Assembly: GCA_016222805.1 (NCBI GenBank)
Contig: JACRQG010000030.1
Location: forward strand, 67,101 to 131,100
DNA length: 64,000 nt
Reading direction: 5' to 3'
From: Verrucomicrobiota bacterium
GTDB taxonomy: Bacteria; Verrucomicrobiota; Verrucomicrobiia; Opitutales; Opitutaceae
Part shown: one piece after another, positions 25,844-35,131 of the stretch
Numbering within the stretch: position 1 is the first letter of the stretch
Layout of the letters: each line of letters begins with the position of its first letter
The notes under the pieces: generated by a model
Seen by the model: the letters and a program-made list of their open reading frames with translations, nothing else
What the model was told of the DNA's origin: nothing
Database searches by the model: none
Position numbers and translations under genes: made by a program

Positions 25844-28800
25844 TCAGAAGGTCCCTTTGATGCCGATGGTCCAGAGCGACCCGGCTTGCTCGCGGCTGTA
25901 GAACTGGGCGTGCGGCAGCGTGCTCGGGCCCTCGACCTCCTGCTGGTCGGGCGTGTCGCCGACGTTGCGCAGGGCAAAGTAAACGCCGATCCGTCGGGTG
26001 AAGTAATACTCGCCGAGGATGTCGAGGAAGAGGCGAGAGGACTGCCACTGGTAGGTGCCCGGTTCGATGCTGTTGCCGGTACGCGCGCTGCCGCGGTTCT
26101 TGTCCTGGAAGCTCCAGTTCAGCCGGAAATTGAACTTCTCGCGCACGAGGGCGGCGCCCCAGCTCGCCTTCCGGCGGATGTAACTCTGGAAGTTGGCGGT
26201 GGCATCGCCAACGGGCCGCTGCACGGCGATGTTGCCGAAGAGGTGGACGCCGCGGGCCCAGCCCGGGAGAAACGTGAGCACCTGCTTGTAGCTGAAATCG
26301 GCCCCGTTCATGCGCACGGTGTCCGCCACGTTGTGGTTGGTGGCGACCTCGTAGCCGCCGTAGGTGTTCGCATCGAGGCCGTAGAGCGCGAGAAACTCCG
26401 GCGTGGGCATGAAGACGACGTTGCCGAAGAAGTTCTCGAACTCGCGCTGGAACGCCCCGGCGGAGATCTGGCCGACGCCCTCGAAGTAGTACTCGAGGCG
26501 CGCGCTCACGCTGCGGGCGGTCCAGGGCTTGATCGCGGAATTGTTTACCGAGATGCGGTTGTTCGGACTCGGAGGCGCGGTCTCGTCGGGCAGCGTAAGC
26601 CCGCCGGCGTACTGATTGAAGTCGGGTCGGCCGATGGAGTGATAGTAGGCGGCGCGGGCGATCAGATTCTCCCTCACGTTGAAGCTCGCGTTCAGGCTGG
26701 GGAACCAGCGCAGGTACTCCTTCTCCGTGCGCGCGCCGCGCTCGAGGTAGGTGAGCTTCGAGTAGTCGAGGGAATTGGTGCTCGCGACGATCGGGGTCGG
26801 ACGGCCGTTGGTCAGGATGACATTGCCGCTGGCGTCCCGCCGGTAGTTCCGCGTCGGATCGGTCAACGGGCCGGTGGCCTCCACGTTGGTCTGCTCGACC
26901 CGGATGCCGCCGACCAGCTTCAGGCGGCGCTGGAACCACGAGAGGTCGCCGCGGCCATACAGGGCCGAGACGAGTTCCTCGCCCCACTTCGAGCCGCCGA
27001 CCAGCGATCGGTAGCGGGCATTCTCGTCGAGCGTGAAATGGGTGGGGTTGGCCTGGTAGTGGTCCCAGACGGCGACGTTGTTCACGCGTTGCCAGGCCGG
27101 GAAGCCCCACGGGGCGGGGCGGCGCGAGTAGTTGGCCGCGAGGAAGCGGGCGGCGCTGTCGTCACTGCCGATCGGCGTGGTGCTGCCGCGGCCGTCGGCG
27201 CCCACGAAGGCATAGGAGAAGTTGGCCTGGCGCTGGTCGCGGCGGTCGTGCCGGACATCGAACCCGAGCTTGAGCTGCAGGGGGACCCGGCCGGAGAAAT
27301 CGCGCTGCACACTGCCCTGGGCGCCGGACTGCGTGACGTAGGACGTGATGGGATTGGAGGAGGCCGCGGTCAGGGCGTAGTTGCCGAGGTTCGTGGGATC
27401 CACCGGGGCGCCGGCGGCGTCGGTCACGGTGATGGAGTTGGGGCGCAGGTAGAAGATGTCGGCGAACGACACCGTGACATTTGAGCGCTGCGCCGTGGCG
27501 GTGCTGAAGTAGCCCTTGTCGACCGCGCGGAAGGTGTTCCGGGCCCGGGACTGGCCGAGGCCGGCCTCCATCTTCCACACCGGTCCGTCGTGCCGCCAGA
27601 CGAGGGAGGGGGACGAGGTCGAGTTGGTGCGGTCGCGAAAGTTGTTGTTGAGCTGGATCTGCCCGGCTCCCGGATTTCCGCGGGTCGAGTAGGGCGTGAA
27701 GTTGCCCGGCGCCACGCCCGTGATCGCGTACTGGATGGTGTGATTCAGCACCAGGAAATCGATGAAGTAGTGCTGGTACGACAGGGAGAGCCGGTCGGAC
27801 GGGCCGAAGCGGTAGTCGATCGTCGCCCCGAATGACGTGCGATCCGCGTTCTTGGTGCCCTCGCGCACCTGGGTCTGGGTCAGGTAGGGCTGCGCCGGGG
27901 TCGTGTGGGGGAAGGCCGTGCCGTTGGTGGTTTCCCGCACGCCGCGCCAGGCGTTCTGGATGAACTGCTCGGAGGTGCCGTTCTCCGAATGCCCGCCGGA
28001 GAGCGTGAAGCCGAAATCGCGCGTCACCGGCCGCACGTACGAAAAGTCGAAGCCCGGTTTCACCTTGTGGGTCGAGGCCTCGAAGGGCCCGGGGGTCTTC
28101 TTCCAATCCCGCGCGTTGTCGCGCATCATCAGGTAGGCGTTGGCCTTGAACTCGGGGCGGGAGCGCTCGAAGGCGCTCCGCGGGATCATGTTGATCGAAC
28201 CGGCCAGCGCCGAGGCCGGCGTCTCCGGAGTGGGGGAGTAGATCACCTCGATGCGCGAAGTGGCCGTGATCGAGGTCATGTCCATCTGCGAGCCGCGTGC
28301 CGTCGCATTGTTGCCGCCGGCGCTCGCCAGGTTGAAGCCGTTGACCATGATCGGCACGTTGTCGGAGGGCACGCCGTTGATGGAGATGCCGCGGGCCAGC
28401 GCCCCCGCTTCGTACTCGATGCTGATGCCCGGGACGAATTTCAGGAACTCGCCGACACTGCCCTCCGCCACGTTCCCGAATTCCTCGGTTGAGACGACGC
28501 TTTTCAGGTTGGGGGCGAAACGCTGCTCATTGATCGCAATCGCCGCCGCCTCCATGTCCCGGGAAGTCTGGACGACAAACTCGGCGAGTTTCACGACTTC
28601 ACCCGGGCGGGCACCGGCGGTGGCTGGTCCCACGCCGAGGTTGAAATCGAGGACCACCGTCTGCGACGCCGCGACGGTGACCGTCGAGGTTTGGGCGGAG
28701 AGGCCGGTGAAAAACGCCCGGACCTGGGCGGTGCCGGCCGGGACACCGGTGAGCCGATAGAACCCCGCGGTGTCGGTGAAGGCCTCGAGGCCCGCGGCTT

Positions 28801-28966
28801 CGATCGTGATGCGAGCATGTTCAAGGTATTCACCGGTGGCCGGGTTGGCGACACGGCCTTCGACTGTTCCAGTGGCGGATGGCGATGCTGCCCGGGGCGA
28901 CCAGATCGGGACGAGGGCAAGGAGCAGGGCAAGGCCCGTACGGGCGTACGAACGCAACGGGTTCAT
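25844..28966 (-). CDS. TonB-dependent receptor with carboxypeptidase-regulatory-like domain
   Basis: A 1040-residue outer-membrane receptor, a clear paralogue of the one at 16492-19359. A signal peptide is followed by a CarboxypepD-reg-like domain (GTVEGRVANPATGEYLEH). The plug (GSVGEFLKFVPGISIEYE) matches NLGEFLKRVPGIGV in the paralogue, and the barrel ends in TIGIKGTF. The ATG at 28966 was chosen because it opens the signal peptide. It is followed convergently by the aldehyde dehydrogenase, and its own upstream neighbour is a sulfatase gene 199 bases away on the same strand, so the pair may serve one substrate. Confidence 0.93.
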   Translation of the reverse strand: MNPLRSYARTGLALLLALVPIWSPRAASPSATGTVEGRVANPATGEYLEHARITIEAAGLEAFTDTAGFYRLTGVPAGTAQVRAFFTGLSAQTSTVTVAASQTVVLDFNLGVGPATAGARPGEVVKLAEFVVQTSRDMEAAAIAINEQRFAPNLKSVVSTEEFGNVAEGSVGEFLKFVPGISIEYEAGALARGISINGVPSDNVPIMVNGFNLASAGGNNATARGSQMDMTSITATSRIEVIYSPTPETPASALAGSINMIPRSAFERSRPEFKANAYLMMRDNARDWKKTPGPFEASTHKVKPGFDFSYVRPVTRDFGFTLSGGHSENGTSEQFIQNAWRGVRETTNGTAFPHTTPAQPYLTQTQVREGTKNADRTSFGATIDYRFGPSDRLSLSYQHYFIDFLVLNHTIQYAITGVAPGNFTPYSTRGNPGAGQIQLNNNFRDRTNSTSSPSLVWRHDGPVWKMEAGLGQSRARNTFRAVDKGYFSTATAQRSNVTVSFADIFYLRPNSITVTDAAGAPVDPTNLGNYALTAASSNPITSYVTQSGAQGSVQRDFSGRVPLQLKLGFDVRHDRRDQRQANFSYAFVGADGRGSTTPIGSDDSAARFLAANYSRRPAPWGFPAWQRVNNVAVWDHYQANPTHFTLDENARYRSLVGGSKWGEELVSALYGRGDLSWFQRRLKLVGGIRVEQTNVEATGPLTDPTRNYRRDASGNVILTNGRPTPIVASTNSLDYSKLTYLERGARTEKEYLRWFPSLNASFNVRENLIARAAYYHSIGRPDFNQYAGGLTLPDETAPPSPNNRISVNNSAIKPWTARSVSARLEYYFEGVGQISAGAFQREFENFFGNVVFMPTPEFLALYGLDANTYGGYEVATNHNVADTVRMNGADFSYKQVLTFLPGWARGVHLFGNIAVQRPVGDATANFQSYIRRKASWGAALVREKFNFRLNWSFQDKNRGSARTGNSIEPGTYQWQSSRLFLDILGEYYFTRRIGVYFALRNVGDTPDQQEVEGPSTLPHAQFYSREQAGSLWTIGIKGTF

Positions 28967-29080
28967 GGGGTGGCGCGGAGGGGACGACGCGGGGTGGCCG
29001 AACGTCCGCGAGTGTGCGCCGCGCCCAGCCGGGAGCAAGCGCCGTGTCGGCCTCCCGGAACCATCGGGACGCCTCCCCCT

Positions 29081-29155
29081 GTCGGCGGGGCGACCGAACC
29101 CCGCGACACGCTGATCGCGGTCCCACTTTCGAGGGGCGGGGTCGCGCCGCCCACC
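29081..29155. repeat. GC-rich palindromic repeat, copy 4 (composite)
   Basis: Two half-elements, GTCGGCGGGGCGACC at the left and GGGGCGGGGTCGCGCCGCCC at the right, separated by about 35 bases. It lies between a sulfatase and a TonB receptor gene. Confidence 0.5.
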
Positions 29156-29165
29156 TCGAGGGGAA

Positions 29166-30578
29166 CTACTTCTTCTTGGTCGCGGCGGCGACCGCGTCGA
29201 CCAGCTGGCTCTTGGCGGGCTGGAGATTGGCGCGGTGCTTTTCCACGGCCTGGGCGATGCGGGCGAGTTCCGCCGGGTGATCCGCGGCGACGTTGTGGGT
29301 CTCGCCCGGATCGATGCGGAGGTTGAAGAGCAGCGGCGGCTGGTGGGTGTCGGGTTTGGGCTGACCGTAGCCGGCCTGCGTCAGGTAGTGGGCCTTGAAG
29401 TCGCCGCTGCGCGCGGCGTAAAGCGTGGAACCGCGGTAGTAGAAGTAGCCTTCGCGCTCGACGTTGCCGGAGCCGAAGAGCAGCGGGCGAATGTCGCGGC
29501 CGTCGATAGCGCGGTCGGTCGGCACGGAGGCGCCGGCGAGTTGGGCATAGGTGGTGAAGAGATCCATCGTGCAGGCGAGGGTGCGCTGGACGGAGCCGGG
29601 CTGGATCCGTCCCGGCCACCAGGCGATGCCCGGCACGCGCATGCCACCCTCCCAGGTGGAACCCTTGCCCTCGCGCAGGAGGCCGGCGGAGCCCCCCTGC
29701 TGGTTCATGATCAGCCACGGACCGTTGTCGCTGCTGAAGAACACGAGGGTGTTGTCGGCGAGCTTCTCCTGGCGCAGCGTCTCGAGGATGCGGCCGACGC
29801 TGGCGTCGAGTTCCTCCACCACATCGCCATAGAGTCCGCGCGGACTCTTGCCGGCGAAGTTGCGCGACGCGAAGAGCGGGGTGTGGGGGAAGGTGTGGGG
29901 GAAATAGAGGAAGAAGGGCGCGGCCTTGTTGGACCGGATGAACTTCACGGCCTCCTCGGTGTAGCGCTGGGTGAGCTTGGTCTGGTCGGCGGGCTGCTCG
30001 ACGAGCTCGTGGTTTCGGTAGAGCGGGGCGTTCCACCACTCGGCGCGTTGGTCGGGGCGGGCGTTGGCCCGCTTGGGGGCGACCGGCGTCGGGTTCATGT
30101 CGTTGGAGTGGGGCAGCCCGAAGTTGAAGTCGAAACCGTGTTTCTGCGGATGACCGTTCGGGGTGTTTGACCACACCCCGAGGTGCCATTTGCCGATGAT
30201 GCCCGTGGTGTAGCCGCGCGACTTCAGCAGTTCGGGCAGGGTGACCTCCTCGAGGGGCAGGTGTCCGGTGGAAACCGCCCGGAGGACGCGGAACTGGTCG
30301 TGGCACATGCCGCTGCGGATCGGGTAGCGTCCGGTGAGCAGGGCCGCGCGGCTCGGGGTGCAGACCTCGGCAGCGGAATAGAACTCGGTGAAGCGCATGC
30401 CCTCGGCCGCCATGCGGTCGAGGTTGGGGGTGCGGATGGTGGGGTGGCCGTAGCAGCCGAGGTCACCATAACCCAGATCATCGGCGTAGATGATGATGAG
30501 GTTCGGAACGGCGGCGCGGGCGCCGACCAGGGCAAGCGAGCCGGTGAGCAGGAGACAGATCAGGCGGAGGGGTTTCAT
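29166..30578 (-). CDS. Secreted sulfatase
   Basis: A 470-residue type I sulfatase. The ATG at 30578 opens a signal peptide (MKPLRLICLLLTGSLALVGA); the long upstream open frame is arginine-rich shadow sequence. ADDLGYGDLG binds the metal, and C-T-P-S-R with Cys73 is the formylglycine site. GKWHLGVW and FSSDNGPWL complete the signature. The C-terminus ends in AAATKKK. It lies upstream of a TonB receptor gene on the same strand, and is divergent from the transglutaminase/TPR gene across a 216-base gap with no other gene. Confidence 0.93.
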   Translation of the reverse strand: MKPLRLICLLLTGSLALVGARAAVPNLIIIYADDLGYGDLGCYGHPTIRTPNLDRMAAEGMRFTEFYSAAEVCTPSRAALLTGRYPIRSGMCHDQFRVLRAVSTGHLPLEEVTLPELLKSRGYTTGIIGKWHLGVWSNTPNGHPQKHGFDFNFGLPHSNDMNPTPVAPKRANARPDQRAEWWNAPLYRNHELVEQPADQTKLTQRYTEEAVKFIRSNKAAPFFLYFPHTFPHTPLFASRNFAGKSPRGLYGDVVEELDASVGRILETLRQEKLADNTLVFFSSDNGPWLIMNQQGGSAGLLREGKGSTWEGGMRVPGIAWWPGRIQPGSVQRTLACTMDLFTTYAQLAGASVPTDRAIDGRDIRPLLFGSGNVEREGYFYYRGSTLYAARSGDFKAHYLTQAGYGQPKPDTHQPPLLFNLRIDPGETHNVAADHPAELARIAQAVEKHRANLQPAKSQLVDAVAAATKKK

Positions 30579-30794
30579 GACAGGGCGGAGAAAGTTTCGG
30601 GGGCGGAAGCGGCGGGGGCGAGCCTGATTGCGCAGCGGCGCGGTGGAAGGAACGGCGAACTCGGGCGGGAGGCGTCGGCGACGTCGGCGGCGGACGCCGC
30701 GGTGGTCCGTTCGGTTCGGCCGGGCACCGCGCGACCGGCATTCGCGCGGCGCCCGAGCGCACCTTGGATTGCGTCCTCCGGCCGGCTGGGTTGA

Positions 30795-31931
30795 ATGCTG
30801 GCCAGGATGCGTCCCTCCTGGCTTGCCCGTCCCTGGATCACCGCAGTCTTCGCTGTGTGGTGGACGGGAGGAGCCGCCCCGTTGGCTCCGGTGCCACCTG
30901 CCGGGGTGCCACCCGAGCAACCGGCGGCGGTTTATCTGGCACCGGAGAATCCGGCAGTGTTACTCCAGATGGACGCGGCGATGCGCGAGTACTTTGATCA
31001 GCGCGTCTCGCTGCGACAGCCGAGCGCTGAGGTGCTGGAAGCCATCGTCGCGGCCATCATTCGCCCCGCGGGGCTGGGCTTCGCCTACGACGGGGTCGGG
31101 ACCTTCGACGCGGGGGAGACCTTTCGGCGCCGTCGCGGGAACTGCCTGAGCTTCGCGTTGCTGGTGACCGCCGTCGCCCGGCACTACGGGTTCAAGACGA
31201 CGTTTCAGAACGTGGACCGGACGGGGCAGTGGGACCGCGTGGGCGATATCATCACCACGGTGCAGCACGTGAACGTGCGGGTCGAGACCCTCAGCGAAAT
31301 CTACGTCCTGGACCTGAGGCCGGACCTCGTGCCCGTCGCCGGACGGCAGACGGCGACCACGGTGACGGACGAGCGCTTGTTTGCCCTCTTCTACAACGAT
31401 GTCGGAATCGGGCACCTGATGCAGGGGCGTCCGGCCGAGGCGCGGCGCGCCCTGGAACTGGCGACACAGATTGATCCGCGGTGCGCCAGCATCTGGGCGA
31501 ACCGAGCGACGCTGCACGCCCGGTTCGGCGAATTGACCCTGGCGCGTTCGGCGTACGAGCGGTCGCTGCAACTGGATCGCCAGGGGCTCAACGCCCTGGT
31601 GGGGTTCGTGAGCGTGCTCAAGCAGCTCGGCACCCCCGGGGACTTGCGCCTCGCCGGGGAACTGGAACGGCGGGCGCAACAGGTGCAGGACCGCAATCCC
31701 TACTACCATCAGCACCTCGCGCAACTCGCCCAGGAGAAGGGTGATTGGCAGGGAGCGGACAAGCACCTGCGTCGAGCGATCGCGCTGAAGGAGGACGCCC
31801 CGGAATTCTACGAACAGTGGATCGTGACGCTGCAACATCTCGGCCGGGAAGAAGCGGCGCAGCGCGCCACGACCAGGCTCGCGAAGTTGCGCCAGCGGCT
31901 CGCGGAACGCCCCGCCCGCATCATGCCGTGA
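30795..31931 (+). CDS. Transglutaminase-like protein with C-terminal TPR repeats
   Basis: A 378-residue protein with a probable signal or anchor segment (WITAVFAVWW). Residues about 80-185 resemble a transglutaminase-like cysteine-protease fold: Cys117 in RRGNCLSFALLV, His158 in TVQHVNVR and Asp173 in VLDLRPD. Residues about 195-370 are tetratricopeptide repeats (LMQGRPAEARRALELATQID, then IWANRATLHARFGELTLA). Such proteins may cleave or cross-link peptides or bind cell-wall partners; the true activity is unknown. It stands alone on the plus strand between two minus-strand degradation blocks. A second ATG four codons in is an alternative start. Confidence 0.78.
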   Translation: MLARMRPSWLARPWITAVFAVWWTGGAAPLAPVPPAGVPPEQPAAVYLAPENPAVLLQMDAAMREYFDQRVSLRQPSAEVLEAIVAAIIRPAGLGFAYDGVGTFDAGETFRRRRGNCLSFALLVTAVARHYGFKTTFQNVDRTGQWDRVGDIITTVQHVNVRVETLSEIYVLDLRPDLVPVAGRQTATTVTDERLFALFYNDVGIGHLMQGRPAEARRALELATQIDPRCASIWANRATLHARFGELTLARSAYERSLQLDRQGLNALVGFVSVLKQLGTPGDLRLAGELERRAQQVQDRNPYYHQHLAQLAQEKGDWQGADKHLRRAIALKEDAPEFYEQWIVTLQHLGREEAAQRATTRLAKLRQRLAERPARIMP

Positions 31932-32002
31932 CCGGATTTCACCTCCGCCGGGATTGCTCCCAGCGTGACTCGAGGCCGAATCCCTTGGCGAAACTGGCAT
32001 GG

Positions 32003-32080
32003 TGTAGCCGGCCGCGTGGAGGCCGGCCCCGACCAGGGAGTTTGCAGGTGCCGGCCGGGGTCACCGACCCCGGCTACAAC
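32003..32080. repeat. GC-rich palindromic repeat, copy 5 (composite)
   Basis: Begins GTAGCCGGCCGCG and ends ACCCCGGCTAC, with a GCCGGGGTCACCGACCCCGG core hairpin. It fills most of the 249-base gap between the TPR gene and the GH2 gene. Confidence 0.6.
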
Positions 32081-32180
32081 GAGAGCTCCGGCCAAGGATC
32101 GCGCTGTCGCTTTAGCGCGGCCGGTGGGTTGCGTTCCGACGCGGCTGCACGTCAGCCGGATCGACGCTGGAGCTCAGACG

Positions 32181-35069
32181 TCACCGGAAAGCGGATTCGA
32201 GGAGAACGAGCCGCCGGTCTCCGCGGATCCGGGTTTCGACGGTGGTGACCTTCGCGTCGAGCGGCACTTCGATGACCTCGGTGGCCCCCGGCGCCAATAC
32301 GGCCGACGTCTCGCGGTCGTTGGCGGAGAGGTGAACGGCCAGGGGAACGCCGGAGGGGTTGAAAACGTGATGGCGGGCGGCAGTCCTTCCGGCCGGCACC
32401 CGACACCAGAAACGGCCCCGGCCCTCTGCCGGAGCGCCGGGGGCGAGTTCCGGGGTGCCACTCCAGTCCCGGTGCACGTAGGGCCCGAACGGCCGGCGGC
32501 CGAACGGGACGTAGACGATTCCGGGCCGATTGTTCCAGCCGCCCGGACCGCCGGCGAACTGATGGCCTTCGGCGGTCACGGTGATCTCGAGGGTGTCGCG
32601 ATAGCTGCCAGTGAGGGCCGGCCGGGAGTTGAGCATCAACCCGCTGTGGATCCCCGTCAGCACACCGCGCTCCGTCTCATACTGCCCCCAGACGATCGGG
32701 GCCTCGATCAGGACGTGGCGCTCGTGCCCGGTCGGGAGCGCGGCATAGGCGACCAGGTTGCGGAGCAGGCGATCGGCCACGGGATCGCGTCCGATGCGGT
32801 CGACGAGATCAAAACCGGAGTAGAGCACCGAGCCCTGGCCGGCGAAGAACTCGGCGAGGGCGATGCCCTCGAGGCCCTGGCTGTAGTTCGCCAGCACCGC
32901 GGTATCGCGGATGGCCTCCGGGTCGCGGAGGACCAACCCGTTGGTCACCGGATGCACCCGGGGGAGGCCGGGTTTGGTCTCGTCCCAGCCGTTCGGGTCG
33001 GACCACACCTGCAGGCGCCGGCGGTCGAGGCCGACGAGGATTGGATGGTCCGGCCGCTCGGGATTGATGGCGAGGCCGTCGCGCGAGGGGCGCGCCGGCG
33101 GCGGGTAGGAGGGATCGTCGATGCTCGTGGAGGGCATCCGGATGGCGGCAGGCAGGAGTCGCTGCAGGGCCGGGGCGGATGCCGCGGGTTGCCGCAGCAC
33201 GACGAGGCGACCGCCCCGGCGAACCCAGTCCGTGAGGGCGGTCACGGTGGCGGGATCAAGGCGGTCAACAGTGTCCTCGCCCACGAAGACTGGGAGCGCG
33301 AGAGGCGGTGTTTCGCTGGCCGGCACAGGCGTCGAGCCGATGCCGAGGCGTTCCAGGGCGGCGCGCGTGCGGCCGGGGGCATCGGCCAGCGCCACGGCGA
33401 GCACGCCTGCGGAGGGCACGCCGGAGTACGCGGTGGAGGCGATGAAGACCTCGGTCTCGTTTTCCGCCACGGAGCGGTCAGGGAGGTGCAGACGACCCCA
33501 GAGACGGTACGATCCGGTCGGCAGGTGGGCGGGGATGGTTACCGCGAGCGGGCGTCGGCTCGTGCCGTAGTAGGGCACGTCGATTCCTTGCTCACGGCCG
33601 GACGCGACGGCGCGCTGCGTGGCGTCGCGGAGTTCCCATTCGAGGCGGAGGTCGCGCAGATCCGCGGCGGGATCGGCGTCATTGACCACGTGGGCGATGG
33701 GGCGCAGCTCCGCGCCGGCGTAGACCTGGGGCGTGTAAAGTTCCCAGCTCAGCAGCACCGGCTGATAGGACGTGCGCAGCTGCCGCGCGGCGGGCTTGGG
33801 ATCCATGTCGGCGAAGCTCGCGATGTCGTGCCAGCGGTTGAAGAGGATCGTGAACGGAAAGACTCCCGAGAGCTCCGGGTTATGCGGCCGCAGGCGGCGG
33901 AAGAGTTCGGTCGCCTGTCGGACGGTGAACGACTGGTGGGCGAAGCCGAGCTGTCCCAGCTCCGCGGTGGGCGCATGGCCGGTCCAGCTGAGCTGCGCGA
34001 CCGGGTTCTTGTGGTTGGGGGTGAGGTTGGTCCGGCCGTCGGGACCGAGGTAGTTACCGACGCACTCGGTGAAGGTGAGCGGTTGGACCCGGCCGGGAGC
34101 GACGAGCCGGGGATCGTCGCGCAGGTGCAGGAAGGTGAACGGACTCTGGTAATACCAGCCCCAATACCGGTGGAGATCGTTGATTTCGCCGACGCGCCCG
34201 TAGCCGTAGCCGGCGTTGGCGATGTAAAGCCGGGTCGGATCCCACGGCTGCAGTTCGCCGTGGATGGCGCCGAGGAAGCCATCCCAGCGCGCCCCGGAGG
34301 CCCCTTCGCCCGCGACCTCATTGGTGAGGGCGTAGATCACGAGGGCGGGATGGTGCGCGATCGGGTGAAACTTGGTTTCCCGGAACCAGCGGGCGGCGGC
34401 GGCGCGGTCACCGGAGGCGTTGGCGCCGTTGACGCTGCCGCCGTAGTTGCCGCCGAAGACCAGCATGCCGAGCTCGTCGCAGACGTCGTACCAGGTCTCG
34501 TCGTCGGGGATGCGGATGATGTTGACGTTCAGGCTGCGCAGGTAGCGCACGTAGTCCTCGGCAAAGGCCCGGCTGCGTTCGAGCTTCTCCGGGATGCCGC
34601 GGTTGGGCGGGTTGATCGCGAGGCCGCGGAGGAAGTACGGGCGTCCGTTCAGGCACAGACGGCCGCGTTCGGTGGTGAAGGAACGAAACCCGATCCGCTC
34701 CTCCCGGCGCTCGCGGCGACCCTGGCGCGTGGCCAGGTCGAGAGTCACCTGGTACAAGGTCGGCGTGGAAGGCTCCCAGCGGCTCACCTCCAGGCCGGTG
34801 AGCGTCAGCCGGGTCACTCCGTCCACAGGGCGGGCGGTCACCCGGGCGCGGTGGAGCGGGATTTCCTGCGCCGGTTCGCTGCCGCCGACCCGAGCCAGGC
34901 GCACGGTGCTGGATTTCCAGTCGGGCTCGTTCCCAGCGGCCAGGCGAAGGTCGAGGGTCAGCGTGTCGACCGTGGTGAAGTACCAAATCTTCTCAATCCC
35001 CTCGGCGCGGAGGAACCCGGCGAGAAGGAGGAACACGGGGAGCAGGGAGCGAAGGAACCGCGCCGGCAT
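32181..35069 (-). CDS. Secreted glycoside hydrolase family 2-like protein
   Basis: A 962-residue protein. The ATG at 35069 gives a signal peptide (RFLRSLLPVFLLLAGFL). An immunoglobulin-like domain comes first (about 25-135), without the usual N-terminal sugar-binding jelly roll. A TIM barrel follows (about 140-430) with acid/base Glu251 in ALTNEVAGEG and nucleophile Glu335 in LTFTECVGNY. Residues about 560-780 contain a glutamine-amidotransferase-like segment (TDWVRRGGRLVVL). GH2 enzymes are beta-galactosidases, beta-mannosidases, beta-glucuronidases or relatives; which one cannot be said. It is the last gene of the minus-strand sulfatase block. Confidence 0.82.
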   Translation of the reverse strand: MPARFLRSLLPVFLLLAGFLRAEGIEKIWYFTTVDTLTLDLRLAAGNEPDWKSSTVRLARVGGSEPAQEIPLHRARVTARPVDGVTRLTLTGLEVSRWEPSTPTLYQVTLDLATRQGRRERREERIGFRSFTTERGRLCLNGRPYFLRGLAINPPNRGIPEKLERSRAFAEDYVRYLRSLNVNIIRIPDDETWYDVCDELGMLVFGGNYGGSVNGANASGDRAAAARWFRETKFHPIAHHPALVIYALTNEVAGEGASGARWDGFLGAIHGELQPWDPTRLYIANAGYGYGRVGEINDLHRYWGWYYQSPFTFLHLRDDPRLVAPGRVQPLTFTECVGNYLGPDGRTNLTPNHKNPVAQLSWTGHAPTAELGQLGFAHQSFTVRQATELFRRLRPHNPELSGVFPFTILFNRWHDIASFADMDPKPAARQLRTSYQPVLLSWELYTPQVYAGAELRPIAHVVNDADPAADLRDLRLEWELRDATQRAVASGREQGIDVPYYGTSRRPLAVTIPAHLPTGSYRLWGRLHLPDRSVAENETEVFIASTAYSGVPSAGVLAVALADAPGRTRAALERLGIGSTPVPASETPPLALPVFVGEDTVDRLDPATVTALTDWVRRGGRLVVLRQPAASAPALQRLLPAAIRMPSTSIDDPSYPPPARPSRDGLAINPERPDHPILVGLDRRRLQVWSDPNGWDETKPGLPRVHPVTNGLVLRDPEAIRDTAVLANYSQGLEGIALAEFFAGQGSVLYSGFDLVDRIGRDPVADRLLRNLVAYAALPTGHERHVLIEAPIVWGQYETERGVLTGIHSGLMLNSRPALTGSYRDTLEITVTAEGHQFAGGPGGWNNRPGIVYVPFGRRPFGPYVHRDWSGTPELAPGAPAEGRGRFWCRVPAGRTAARHHVFNPSGVPLAVHLSANDRETSAVLAPGATEVIEVPLDAKVTTVETRIRGDRRLVLLESAFR

Positions 35070-35131
35070 GGTCCGGTGAGTCAACCGGCGGACGCGCGAA
35101 ATGTCGAGGAGGCCGGCGCGCGGCCGCGCCT

